Assembly (NCBI GenBank): GCA_903861145.1
Contig: CAIOTH010000034.1
Coordinates: forward strand, 44,398-108,397
Source: an uncultured Bacteroidota bacterium
Lineage (GTDB): Bacteria; Bacteroidota; Bacteroidia; Chitinophagales; LD1
Reading direction: 5' to 3'
DNA length: 64,000 nt
Each line of letters begins with the position of its first letter. The first letter of the stretch is position 1. A program made the translations under genes and the position numbers. This document shows positions 55,096 to 63,584 of this stretch, piece after piece. The notes under the pieces were generated by a model, which had not been told where the DNA came from, did not search any database, and saw nothing but the letters and a program-made list of their open reading frames with translations.

Positions 55096-55853
55096 TGCGC
55101 AATAGCAAACGAGCCAGTCTTTACCAATTGTCCTTTTTGTATAACTGTGTAATAATACATCCCGGCCGGGAACCAATCTATATTTACACTTAGTTGAAGT
55201 GTATTAAGCATCTGGTATTGTCCTGCCGCGCGGCCCAACGCATCACTCAATATAATCTGCACCGGTGCATCGGGGTAGTCACTAAGGACAAAATTGATGT
55301 ACTCATCAGCGGGATTAGGATATGCCTTCACTGTCAGTTTATCTGCGCTTACGGCATTAACCGCTAAGGGATGTATTATTTCAATACTGGTAACAGGGTG
55401 TATCTCGTTCCAGCCATGGTCGTTGTCGGTAACATAGGGTCCGGTCACTTTTACATGTTCACCGGCATTAGGCAGGTACACGGTATTTGTCATTCCCTGG
55501 CAGGGGGCAACAGCATCGCTTTGACTTATGGCAGCCACGCAAATCGGTTCAACAATCAAATCACCATACTCACTACTAATGTTCATCGAGTTTAACATGT
55601 AGGTATAAGCCGAATCAAGTTTTACCCTGATGTGATAATCACCGTCAGCCTCGCTGTAAGGTGTGCCGTCTATTACACCCGTTGCCGACATACATGGGGT
55701 ATGAATGGTAAATCTGTAGTTATGATAAACGTGTGGCCAAAGGCTCGTATCACAATAAACCGAATCAGTTGGCATAGGTGCAGCCCAGGATTCTTTGGTT
55801 GACAGGGAGAACGCTACAAAAATTATCAGGCCCAGGGTATATTTTAGTCTCAT
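55092..55853 (-). CDS. Secreted protein with type A T9SS sorting domain
   Basis: The 253-residue protein starts at ATG 55853 (MRLKYTLGLIIFVAFSLSTKESWA); a TTG two codons upstream also exists. A domain of about 130 residues with five cysteines is followed by a Por-type tail (VKAYPNPADEYINFV, GMYYYTVIQKG, TGSFAIAH). It is convergent with anmK, and the stop codons overlap by 4 nt. The substrate or partner of the N-terminal domain is unknown. Confidence 0.8.
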   Translation of the reverse strand: MRLKYTLGLIIFVAFSLSTKESWAAPMPTDSVYCDTSLWPHVYHNYRFTIHTPCMSATGVIDGTPYSEADGDYHIRVKLDSAYTYMLNSMNISSEYGDLIVEPICVAAISQSDAVAPCQGMTNTVYLPNAGEHVKVTGPYVTDNDHGWNEIHPVTSIEIIHPLAVNAVSADKLTVKAYPNPADEYINFVLSDYPDAPVQIILSDALGRAAGQYQMLNTLQLSVNIDWFPAGMYYYTVIQKGQLVKTGSFAIAH

Positions 55854-56042
55854 AAGCAAAGCTGTTTGGTATTAATGATTGAATCGGGATTAAAGGTAGC
55901 TATTTAAACGCCTTTAACTCCGGTTTGGGTTAACCTTAACTATAACTTAAAGCGATGCCACTGTTTTTACTCCGCACGTCCTTCCCAAATCGATAATATC
56001 TTCATATGCTTTCCATTATTATCTTGCACAAAAAATGATGAG

Positions 56043-56663
56043 ATGCTGGTTATAGGTATTGCTGGTGGTTCGGGTTCGGGTAAAACTACTGTTGTTCGTA
56101 AGATATTGAAAAGCTTTCAGGCTAACGAAGTGGCAATTGTGCACATGGATAGCTACTATAAAGACAGTTCGCACCTAAGTCTGGACGACCGCGCTAAAAT
56201 CAATTTCGACCATCCGGATTCAATTGAGTTTGATTTGTTATATAAAGATTTACTCGCGCTTAAAAACGGCCATGCTATCGAGCAGCCCATTTACGATTTT
56301 ATCAGCAGCACCCGCAAAAAAGAAACGGTCCACACCGAACCCAAACACGTAATCATTGTCGAGGGCATCCTGCTTTTTACCGACCCGCGCCTGCGCGACC
56401 TCTGCAACATCAAAGCCTTTGTTGATGCCGAACCCGATGAACGCGTAATACGGATCATTAAGCGCGATACTGAGGAGCGTGGCCGAGCCGTGCAGGATGT
56501 ATTAGACCGGTACGAGATTGTTAAAAGCATGCACATCCAGTTTATTGAACCCACCAAACGCTTTGCCGATATCATTATCCCTCAGGGCGGCGAAAACCAG
56601 GTGGCTATCGATATGATGGTCGCCACCATAAAGTTAAAACTCCAACAGGAAGGCATACATTAA
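56043..56663 (+). CDS. udk: Uridine kinase
   Basis: The 206-residue enzyme has Walker A GGSGSGKTT at residues 8-16. MDSYYKD, NFDHPDSIEFDL, YDFISSTRK, VEGILLF and RIIKRDTEERGRA are the uridine/cytidine kinase signatures. It phosphorylates uridine and cytidine with ATP or GTP in pyrimidine salvage. The start is ATG at 56043; two other ATG codons just upstream are out of frame. It is likely monocistronic. Confidence 0.93.
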   Translation: MLVIGIAGGSGSGKTTVVRKILKSFQANEVAIVHMDSYYKDSSHLSLDDRAKINFDHPDSIEFDLLYKDLLALKNGHAIEQPIYDFISSTRKKETVHTEPKHVIIVEGILLFTDPRLRDLCNIKAFVDAEPDERVIRIIKRDTEERGRAVQDVLDRYEIVKSMHIQFIEPTKRFADIIIPQGGENQVAIDMMVATIKLKLQQEGIH

Positions 56664-56719
56664 ATCAATGAGCATCATTTTATGTAACCCTATTTAATAC
56701 ATTAAAAATAATTGTATTT

Positions 56720-56757
56720 ATCATAACAATCATAATAAATCAGCGTTCTATTGTATT
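56720..56757 (+). repeat. 38-bp dispersed repeat, copy 1
   Basis: ATCATAACAATCATAATAA followed by ATCAGCGTTC-Y-ATTGTATT (split) occurs here and at 60272-60309 in the same orientation, with one mismatch over 38 bp. Related forms are frequent in Bacteroidota intergenic DNA, as I recall them. It lies between two convergent genes. Confidence 0.8.
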
Positions 56758-56768
56758 TCCAGTTCTAT

Positions 56769-57917
56769 TTAAATCATAAACTCCAAATCGTTATTATAAC
56801 GTATCACCTTCTCGTAATACGCTTCATATAGCGGTAGCACATTATTAATGCCAAACGTTTTAGCCTGGTTGTAAGCATTCTTCTTAAACTGTTTCAGGCG
56901 GGCATCGTCTTCTAAAATGTAAATCGCGTTTTTGGCCATATCCTCATAATCACCCACCGGGCTCATAAATCCGGTTTTGCCGTTAATATTAATTTCAGGT
57001 ATACCACCGGCATTGCTCGATATAACCGGCACCTCAACCGCCATCGCCTCCAATGCAGCCAAACCAAAGCTTTCTGTTTCCGATGGCAATACAAAAAGGT
57101 CCGAAACGGCTAACAAATCTTCCACTGCATCCTGTTTACCCAAAAACCGTACTTGTTCCGAAATCTCCAGCTTGCGGCAAAGTGCTTCGCAAGCTGTTCT
57201 TTCAGGCCCATCTCCAACCAAAAATAGTTTCGAGGGTATTTTTTTTAAAACCAGGTCAAACATGTGCACCACATCCTCCACCCGCTTCACTTTTCTAAAG
57301 TTCGATACGTGTATCAGTATCTTCTCGCCATTAGGCGAAATGGCTTTTTTAAAATGGTCCTTATCCGTTTTTTTAAAGCGCGAAAAATCTATAAAATTCG
57401 GTATCACTTCAATCTCGCGCTTAATAGCAAAATTGCTATAGGTATCTTCTTTCAAGCTTTTCGATACCGAAGTAATTCCATCCGAGTGGTTAATAGAATA
57501 CTCAACCACTGGCTTGTAACTCGGGTCTTTACCCACCAGCGTTATATCTGTACCGTGAAGGGTAGTAACAAAGGGCAGGTTATAGCCACGCTCCTTTAAT
57601 ATAGACCGTGCAATTAGTGCCGAGGAGGCATGCGGTATCGCATAATGCACATGCAGTATATCCAGTTTTTCGTACCGCGCAACATCAACAATCTTGCTGG
57701 CCAGTGCACTTTCATAGGGCTGATATTGAAACAAAGGGTAGTCCAGCGCCGAAACCTCGTGGTAAAAAATATTCTCATTAAACACATCAAGCCGCACCGG
57801 TTCCTGGTAAGTAATAAAATGAACCTTATGCCCTTTACGCGCAAGTGCCTTTCCCAGCTCTGTTGCAATTACACCGCTACCCCCATAGGTTGGATAACAT
57901 ACTACACCTATATTCAT
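56769..57917 (-). CDS. bshA: N-acetyl-alpha-D-glucosaminyl L-malate synthase BshA
   Basis: The 382-residue GT4-type enzyme starts MNIGVVCYPTYGGSGVIATELGKAL, the BshA signature. It continues with FITYQEPVRLD, HVHYAIPHASSALIA and PSETESFGLAALEAMA, the donor-binding E-x7-E region. It joins UDP-GlcNAc and L-malate in the first step of bacillithiol synthesis. bshB and bshC are not in the window. It is convergent with udk. Confidence 0.92.
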   Translation of the reverse strand: MNIGVVCYPTYGGSGVIATELGKALARKGHKVHFITYQEPVRLDVFNENIFYHEVSALDYPLFQYQPYESALASKIVDVARYEKLDILHVHYAIPHASSALIARSILKERGYNLPFVTTLHGTDITLVGKDPSYKPVVEYSINHSDGITSVSKSLKEDTYSNFAIKREIEVIPNFIDFSRFKKTDKDHFKKAISPNGEKILIHVSNFRKVKRVEDVVHMFDLVLKKIPSKLFLVGDGPERTACEALCRKLEISEQVRFLGKQDAVEDLLAVSDLFVLPSETESFGLAALEAMAVEVPVISSNAGGIPEININGKTGFMSPVGDYEDMAKNAIYILEDDARLKQFKKNAYNQAKTFGINNVLPLYEAYYEKVIRYNNDLEFMI

Positions 57918-58092
57918 GTATCAAATATTTTCACTGCTCTAATGTAAGCAGTTTGCGTTAAGCAAGTAATAACACTTACAAAGCTCATTTGTTATCCTTT
58001 TTGTAATAAAAATCGGGTTCACTTCATATTCATAACCTAAAGTATTAGCATTGCTACAGCACTAAAAGCAGGTTCACGGTCCAATCTTACAA

Positions 58093-58791
58093 ATGAAAAG
58101 CCTTATCAGTTTTTTCACCTTACTGTTTATTAAGGCCATGTCCAATCTCTTCTATAAGTACGATATTGGCTGGCCCAAACAAAACCCGGTTAGGTGGAAG
58201 GACGTAAAGCTTATCGTCTTCCTCAATCACACCTCCCTTTTCGAAGTTCTTTACCTCGGCTTTTTGCCTGTTTCTTTTCTACGCATGCTCTCCAAACGCA
58301 TGGTGGCACCGGGTGCCGATAAAACCCTCAACCGACCTTTAGTTGGCTTCTTCTTTAAACTCTTCAGCCCCGGCATGACACCCATTACCCGCAAACGCGA
58401 CGATTCATGGCAGGAGTTTTTAGAATCTATGAACCCCGACTCAATCATCGTCATTGCCCCTGAAGGCCGCATGAAACGTAAAAACGGTCTCGACCTCGAA
58501 GGCAAAAAAATGACCGTCCGCGCTGGTGTAATTGATGTAATTAAAACCGTTGACAAAGGCCAAATGATATTTGCATACAGCGGAGGCCTTCATCACGTCC
58601 AGGTTCCCGGCGAAGGCTTTCCAAGGATTTTCAAAACTCTAAAAATGGATTTAGAAACTTACGAAATCCCCGATTACAAAGCCCTCTTCAATCACGAAGA
58701 AGTGGGCAGCCGCGCCTGGCGAAAACTAGTCCTCGACGACATTCAAAACCGCCTCGAAACCAAGCCACCCACCATACACCCGGAAGAATAG
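58093..58791 (+). CDS. PlsC-like 1-acylglycerol-3-phosphate acyltransferase
   Basis: The 232-residue protein has a hydrophobic N-terminus and NHTSLFE at residues 45-51, the place of the catalytic H-x4-D. Here the acidic residue is Glu. PEGRMKRKN replaces the usual EGTRS block. It probably acylates a glycerol-phosphate or related lipid at the inner membrane face. The altered motifs make acceptor assignment uncertain. It has no close same-strand neighbour. Confidence 0.75.
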   Translation: MKSLISFFTLLFIKAMSNLFYKYDIGWPKQNPVRWKDVKLIVFLNHTSLFEVLYLGFLPVSFLRMLSKRMVAPGADKTLNRPLVGFFFKLFSPGMTPITRKRDDSWQEFLESMNPDSIIVIAPEGRMKRKNGLDLEGKKMTVRAGVIDVIKTVDKGQMIFAYSGGLHHVQVPGEGFPRIFKTLKMDLETYEIPDYKALFNHEEVGSRAWRKLVLDDIQNRLETKPPTIHPEE

Positions 58792-58837
58792 AATTTGTCG
58801 GATTTTGTCGGATTTTGTCAACTTTTTTCACGTTCTC

Positions 58838-58873
58838 GTCATTGCGAGGAGGCCCTGCGACGAAGCAATCTCG
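58838..58873 (+). repeat. Dispersed repeat of the GTCATTGCGAGG type
   Basis: GTCATTGCGAGGAGG is followed by CGACGAAGCAATCTCG, with ATTGC and GCAAT making partial dyad symmetry. This form is recalled as a very common bacterial intergenic repeat. A single copy is seen in the window. Confidence 0.6.
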
Positions 58874-58896
58874 TATTTATTTAACCCCTGTCGCTC

Positions 58897-58931
58897 AAAA
58901 ATATATTCGGTGTACTTTTGTGTACCTTTTC
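58897..58931 (-). repeat. 35-bp dispersed repeat, copy 2 (inverted)
   Basis: The reverse complement matches 23366-23400 with two mismatches; the core reads GTACACAAAAGTACACC. The surrounding DNA of the two copies is otherwise different. Confidence 0.75.
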
Positions 58932-59116
58932 AAAAACAAATTCTTATATCTGCTTGGTAATAAAACATATGAAGCGGCTTAATACACATTCCACTTATTT
59001 TATACGGGAAAACCTGAAACTCGAAACTTTCCGAAAAATGTAACCTTTTTTAACCTTTTTTAAATCTACCCCCCCATCACACCCCCATTTAAATTCTGCT
59101 CACAACCCTCACATTT

Positions 59117-59142
59117 GTCATCCCGACGACAGGAGGGATCTT
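59117..59142 (+). repeat. Dispersed repeat of the GTCATCCCGACG type
   Basis: GTCATCCCGACGACAGGAGG followed by GATCTT resembles a short intergenic repeat known from many Bacteroidota genomes; the match is from memory. GATCCC-type complementarity between GGGAT and ATCCC follows within 10 nt. Confidence 0.55.
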
Positions 59143-59319
59143 AATCCCTGTATATCGCCAAATCGAAATTACACATCCTGTTTTCCAATATCAAAAATAA
59201 ATAATCACTAAATAACTGGATAATAAAGATGTGCCCAGGGTGCGGATAAAACCCCACTACATCATTTAATTGGTCGCATAGATAGTAATTCATTAAATTC
59301 GTAATAATTAAACAGCGAT

Positions 59320-60222
59320 ATGATTAGGAAACTCGACCTAACCTCTTTTAACGTTAAATTAATTCTTATCTGTTGTCTATTCCCATGTAAAGTAATGTGC
59401 AGTGATACCCTTACTGTTTCGCAAGCCTTTAATTTTAATATTGGGGACACTTTCGACTATAAAAACACCTGGGTTTATGAAGCGGATGGTGGTGGCGGAT
59501 GGACCTATATTACTTATTACCGGATCGTAATTGCCGATAAATACTTTTCACAAAACGGCGATACAATGTTTATTCGCGAAACCGTTACTGCGAGCGTAGA
59601 AACCGAAAGCGGTTCTTTCATTTACACCAATTCTAACTTTACGGTAACCAGAGCAATTGACAGCCTCAACAGCCCCATCATTAGAAACCTTGATTCGACT
59701 CAGATACATTGGGATTATTGCAACTTTTATTACATGACGGACACCGCCTATCATGATCGCGTATTGAATGGGTATTCCTGGGTTTCTGGATACTACGATG
59801 TCCACCAACGAGCAAGTTATGTTGCTGGTTTAGGGTTAACTGATTTTGAGTATGCGCAAAGCGATGGAATTGGAGGCGAAATAAAAGACACAACTTTAGT
59901 TTACTATTCTAAAAGCGGTGAAATATGGGGAACACCATATTATATTTTAACGGCTGTACCAGAGGTTAGTGCCCCCAATAATTCAATTCAATTATACCCC
60001 AACCCCGCCAGTAATTTCTGTTACCTCCATGTAAATAACAATAATGAAGTTTGCACTGCCTTAATATTAGATGTTGATGGTAGGGTAGTAAAAAATGTAG
60101 TGAACGACCAACATGATTCTAAGCTTAAGTTTGATTTGAGCAATTTATCCGCCGGTCTTTATTTTGTACAAATCAAAAGCCCTTTCGGATCAACCATAAC
60201 TTCCAAATTAGTAAAGGAATAG
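59320..60222 (+). CDS. Secreted protein with type A T9SS sorting domain
   Basis: The 300-residue protein has a signal-like N-terminus (KLILICCLFPCKVMCSD), a beta-rich domain of about 190 residues (NIGDTFDYKNTWVY, GGGGWTYITYYRIV), and a Por-type tail. The tail has IQLYPNPASNFCYLH, AGLYFVQIKS and ITSKLVKE. Its middle resembles the 15619 protein in general layout, both opening with a hydrophobic, Trp/Tyr-rich beta segment. Family not recognised. Confidence 0.8.
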   Translation: MIRKLDLTSFNVKLILICCLFPCKVMCSDTLTVSQAFNFNIGDTFDYKNTWVYEADGGGGWTYITYYRIVIADKYFSQNGDTMFIRETVTASVETESGSFIYTNSNFTVTRAIDSLNSPIIRNLDSTQIHWDYCNFYYMTDTAYHDRVLNGYSWVSGYYDVHQRASYVAGLGLTDFEYAQSDGIGGEIKDTTLVYYSKSGEIWGTPYYILTAVPEVSAPNNSIQLYPNPASNFCYLHVNNNNEVCTALILDVDGRVVKNVVNDQHDSKLKFDLSNLSAGLYFVQIKSPFGSTITSKLVKE

Positions 60223-60271
60223 CCAACTTTCTTCAGGACGATACACACAAAACCACATTCATCATCCCTAA

Positions 60272-60309
60272 ATCATAACAATCATAATAAATCAGCGTTC
60301 CATTGTATT
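60272..60309 (+). repeat. 38-bp dispersed repeat, copy 2
   Basis: This matches 56720-56757 over 38 bp with a single change (C for T in GTTC-Y-ATTG). It lies in the short space between two convergent genes, like copy 1. Confidence 0.8.
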
Positions 60310-60316
60310 AAAACCC

Positions 60317-63247
60317 CTACTTCGGCAACGCCTTATAAATTATCTCCTGCAAATCAGTGCGTATACCCATTTTAACCAGCAAAGCGTTTTCAGCATTCGG
60401 GTAAACGCGGTTAGATAAGAAGATGTACGTGAGGTTATTTTTAGGATCGCTCCAAACACAAGTACCGGTAAAACCGGTGTGTCCAAACGAAGAAAGCGGG
60501 GTCCCATCATAACACGGCGAGGCCTTGCTTACATCCGGTTCCGGTTTATCAAACCCAAACCCGCGCCTCGAAATTTTTGATTGCCTCGCGGTAAATAGTT
60601 GAATGGTTGTCGTATCTAAAAACCGCTTGCCATTATAAACCCCATCATTCAACAACATCTGGAACAATGCCGCCAAATCAAAAGCATTACTAAACACTCC
60701 CGCGTGCCCCGCCACCTCACCATACATCGCCGAACCGGGGTCATGCACATGCCCCACCACCACCTGCTTACGGAAAATGGTATCGTTTTCAGTAGGCATT
60801 ATCAACTCACGCTTAAACCGGTTCAATGGCTTAAACCCAATGCGGCTAAGCCCCATTGGTTTGTAAAAATTCTGGCTCACGTAGTCGTCCAGCTTTTTAC
60901 CGGTTAACTTCTCAACTATCTTCTGCATAATATAAAAATCATTATCGCTGTACACATAACCGGGGTGCTCATTCACCGTTTCATGATTAATAATACTCCA
61001 CATCGTATCCGGGTAATCATTACGTATAAAAAGGCTATCAGCCACCTGCACACTAAAGCCGGGTTCCGAAACTTTGCGGTAGTATTTGCTATAGTTACTA
61101 TCAATAGTAGGTTTGTAGAACGGTATAAACGCTTTTAATCCTGCCTGGTGCGTAAGCACGTCCCGTATTTTCAGGTTTTTAATGGTGGCCTCTTTGGGCA
61201 GTTCAAGGTAGTCGCCAACTGTTTTGTTCAGGTCCAGTTTTTTTTGTTCATACAACTTCATTACAGCCATCGTAGTTGCCGCCACTTTGGTAATCGATGC
61301 CAAATCGTATAAATAACTTGGCTTTACTTTTTCCTGTGTTTCGTAATACGGGCTGCCGTAACATTTATTCCAAATCACCTTACCATCCTTAGCTACCAGT
61401 AACTGGCAACCGGGGTAAGCTTTTGCATCAATGCCCTTCTGGCAAATAAAGTCCATGCGCTTCAAATCCTCAGTTTGCATCCCCACTTCCTCCGGCGATG
61501 AAAGCTTCAACCGGTAAACAGTATCAACCATAGTCCCCGTTTCCACCTTAAATGTTTTCGATGCGGTTACCGGTAACCTGCCCGATATTTTTTCGGCCCC
61601 AAACAAAGCATTGGCCGCTACTAAATTGATAGTCTCATTATCCTCGTAAGCCTCAAGCACCCATGGCATAAAATCAAAATCGTGCAGGCTGTAGCAATTG
61701 CCAAAAACCACTAACACCACCTTGGTTCTTCCGCTAAGGTTCTCAATAAACTTTCTGGTCTGTTCGGTTATGTTGTAATCTTTGATCGCCTGCCTGCCCA
61801 TGCCGTGCAGGTCAATAATCACAAGGTCATAAGCGGCAAGGGTCTCCGTTAAATTATCAAACGCCTTTTCACTTTTCTCCGATGGCTGATAGAAATAATC
61901 CATCTCCTCAAAGTTGTTAATGTTATGCTGAAACGACGAAGCCACGCTCGTTCCAATCGAAAGCGAAGCCACCTTTTTGTAATTCCAATCGCGTAGTGGT
62001 AACCGGTTATCCAGGTTAGCAGCAATGGTAATGGCCTGCTCAAAAAGTTTCTGCCGAATCAGTTTTGCATGGCTGTTGTTCAGGTCGTGTTGCAGGTTCG
62101 CTAACTCAACATGCTGGTGCTTATTTAATCCAAGTTTGTATTTACACGCCAGCACCTTTTTAACCCGCGCCTCAATCTCCGTCATCGAAATACACTCACT
62201 ATCAACGGCCGCTTTTATTTTGGCAATGCCCTCGTTTACATCCTCGCTAAAAACTAAAATGTCATCACCGGCCATAAACGCCAGGCTATCAACAGTGCCC
62301 GGTTTATGTGCGGCACTAACTCCTTTCATGTTCAGCGCATCGCTAAACACAAGCCCGTTAAAGTGCAGCGAGTCCTGCAACAACTGCATCGCAATTTTTG
62401 GCGATAACGATGCTACAGATCCCGAATCCGGATCCAGCGCAGGCACGTTTAGGTGCGCCACCATCACACTCCCCACACCATTATTAAACAAAATTTTAAA
62501 TGGGTAAAGCTCAAGGCTATCAATGCTTGCCGCGCTTTTCATTACGCTCGGCAATTGCAGGTGCGAGTCCTTATCTACATCACCGTGCCCGGGAAAATGC
62601 TTGGCGCAGGCCAGTATGCCTTCGTCCTGCAATCCCTCCATGTATTCAATGCCCTTCAGCGCCACTTTGTATTTGTCCTCACCAAAACTGCGCTCGTTAA
62701 TTACCGGGTTGTTGGGATTATTATTTACATCCACCACCGGTGCAAAATCAATGTTAATGCCCACGCGTTTGCACTCACGCCCAATTTCGCGCCCCATTTC
62801 GTAAATCAGCTTATTATCGCCAATCGCCCCTAATGTCATTTGCTTGGGAAACGAAATAGTCGAGTCCAACCTCATAGCCAGCCCCCACTCCCCGTCAATA
62901 GCAACAAAACTCTGCACCTTTGCTGAGTCCTGTAATTTGTTGGTCCACTCAGCCTCTTTATCAGGCATGCCTTTAAAAAAAATAACACCACCCGCTTTGC
63001 CCGCAGCAACGTTGGCCAATACGGTGTCCATGTTATAGAGCTTGCCCTCGGTATAAGCCGCCAGCATAAAAAACTGCCCTATCCGTTCTTCTATACTAAG
63101 CCGGTTATACACCGAGTCCACCCACTTAACACAAGCCCTGTCACTCTTCCAATTCCTGAAATCAGGTGCTTGTGCCTGCGACTGAGTAAACGCAAACATA
63201 AAACCAATTACAAGGCATTGTAAAATATATCGAGGGCAGTTTTTCAT
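60317..63247 (-). CDS. Secreted GH3 beta-N-acetylglucosaminidase-like / beta-lactamase-like fusion
   Basis: ATG at 63247 gives 976 residues with a signal peptide (QCLVIGFMFAFTQSQAQ); a longer frame begins 60 nt upstream. The first half is a GH3 domain with KHFPGHGDVDKDSH, the NagZ catalytic His/Asp pair, and VFSDALNMKGVS with the nucleophile Asp. The second half is a serine beta-lactamase/DD-peptidase-type domain with SITK (S-x-x-K), YSDND (Y-x-N type) and GHTG. The fusion is known in Bacteroidota and acts on peptidoglycan fragments outside the inner membrane. Together with anmK it suggests recycling of wall sugars. Confidence 0.9.
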   Translation of the reverse strand: MKNCPRYILQCLVIGFMFAFTQSQAQAPDFRNWKSDRACVKWVDSVYNRLSIEERIGQFFMLAAYTEGKLYNMDTVLANVAAGKAGGVIFFKGMPDKEAEWTNKLQDSAKVQSFVAIDGEWGLAMRLDSTISFPKQMTLGAIGDNKLIYEMGREIGRECKRVGINIDFAPVVDVNNNPNNPVINERSFGEDKYKVALKGIEYMEGLQDEGILACAKHFPGHGDVDKDSHLQLPSVMKSAASIDSLELYPFKILFNNGVGSVMVAHLNVPALDPDSGSVASLSPKIAMQLLQDSLHFNGLVFSDALNMKGVSAAHKPGTVDSLAFMAGDDILVFSEDVNEGIAKIKAAVDSECISMTEIEARVKKVLACKYKLGLNKHQHVELANLQHDLNNSHAKLIRQKLFEQAITIAANLDNRLPLRDWNYKKVASLSIGTSVASSFQHNINNFEEMDYFYQPSEKSEKAFDNLTETLAAYDLVIIDLHGMGRQAIKDYNITEQTRKFIENLSGRTKVVLVVFGNCYSLHDFDFMPWVLEAYEDNETINLVAANALFGAEKISGRLPVTASKTFKVETGTMVDTVYRLKLSSPEEVGMQTEDLKRMDFICQKGIDAKAYPGCQLLVAKDGKVIWNKCYGSPYYETQEKVKPSYLYDLASITKVAATTMAVMKLYEQKKLDLNKTVGDYLELPKEATIKNLKIRDVLTHQAGLKAFIPFYKPTIDSNYSKYYRKVSEPGFSVQVADSLFIRNDYPDTMWSIINHETVNEHPGYVYSDNDFYIMQKIVEKLTGKKLDDYVSQNFYKPMGLSRIGFKPLNRFKRELIMPTENDTIFRKQVVVGHVHDPGSAMYGEVAGHAGVFSNAFDLAALFQMLLNDGVYNGKRFLDTTTIQLFTARQSKISRRGFGFDKPEPDVSKASPCYDGTPLSSFGHTGFTGTCVWSDPKNNLTYIFLSNRVYPNAENALLVKMGIRTDLQEIIYKALPK

Positions 63248-63386
63248 ATCAGGGTTCTTCGCCACAAAAGCGGGTGCGCAATCAGTTCGTTCAAAAGAAC
63301 AAAACATTTACCAGCGCGCTAATTTGTTATTCAACGAATTCTCTACCTTTTTATGTTGATGATTACTAAAGTTGGCAGTAATACAG

Positions 63387-63552
63387 TTTTTACCGCGAAG
63401 AAGCAAAGTGCGCAAAGGGAAATACATGAGGGGTTAAAAAATTGCTTCGGCTGTTCCTTTGCGTTCTTTGCCCCTTTGCGGTAAAAATGTATTGGTATTG
63501 AATTTTGTATTTAACCCTAATTGAGCTCTTTGCGGTAAAATGTATTCGTATT
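63387..63552. repeat. Inverted and direct repeats upstream of mutL (ACCGCAAAG type)
   Basis: TTTTTACCGCGAAGAAGC (63387 onward) is an imperfect inverted match to the stretch 63456-63488, which reads CGCAAAG-rich on the complement. TTTGCGGTAAAA-(A)-TGTATT then recurs as a direct repeat at 63475 and 63529. This is the intergenic type I recall as ACCGCAAAGGACGCAAAG. It fills most of the 277-bp space before mutL. Confidence 0.65.
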
Positions 63553-63568
63553 AATGTATCGGATTGGT

Positions 63569-63576
63569 TAAATTTG
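63569..63576 (+). promoter_or_regulatory. -7-type promoter element TAAATTTG before mutL
   Basis: Perfect TAnnTTTG followed by C. TTCG at 63545-63548, 20 nt upstream, could serve as a -33 box. The expected start of transcription falls a few bases before or at the ATG (63585), so the mRNA may have almost no leader. Confidence 0.5.
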
Positions 63577-63584
63577 CGCCGCTC

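Larger units (their letters stand above)
58792..59319. other. Gene-free interval rich in dispersed repeats
   Basis: The 528 bp between the acyltransferase gene and the 59320 T9SS gene contain no convincing frame. From left to right it has a tandem TTTTGTCGGA (58799-58828), a GTCATTGCGAGG-type repeat (58838-58873), the inverted 35-bp repeat (58897-58931), TAACCTTTTT twice (59041-59062), and a GTCATCCCGACG-type repeat (59117-59142). These look like remnants of mobile or MITE-like sequences. Confidence 0.65.
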
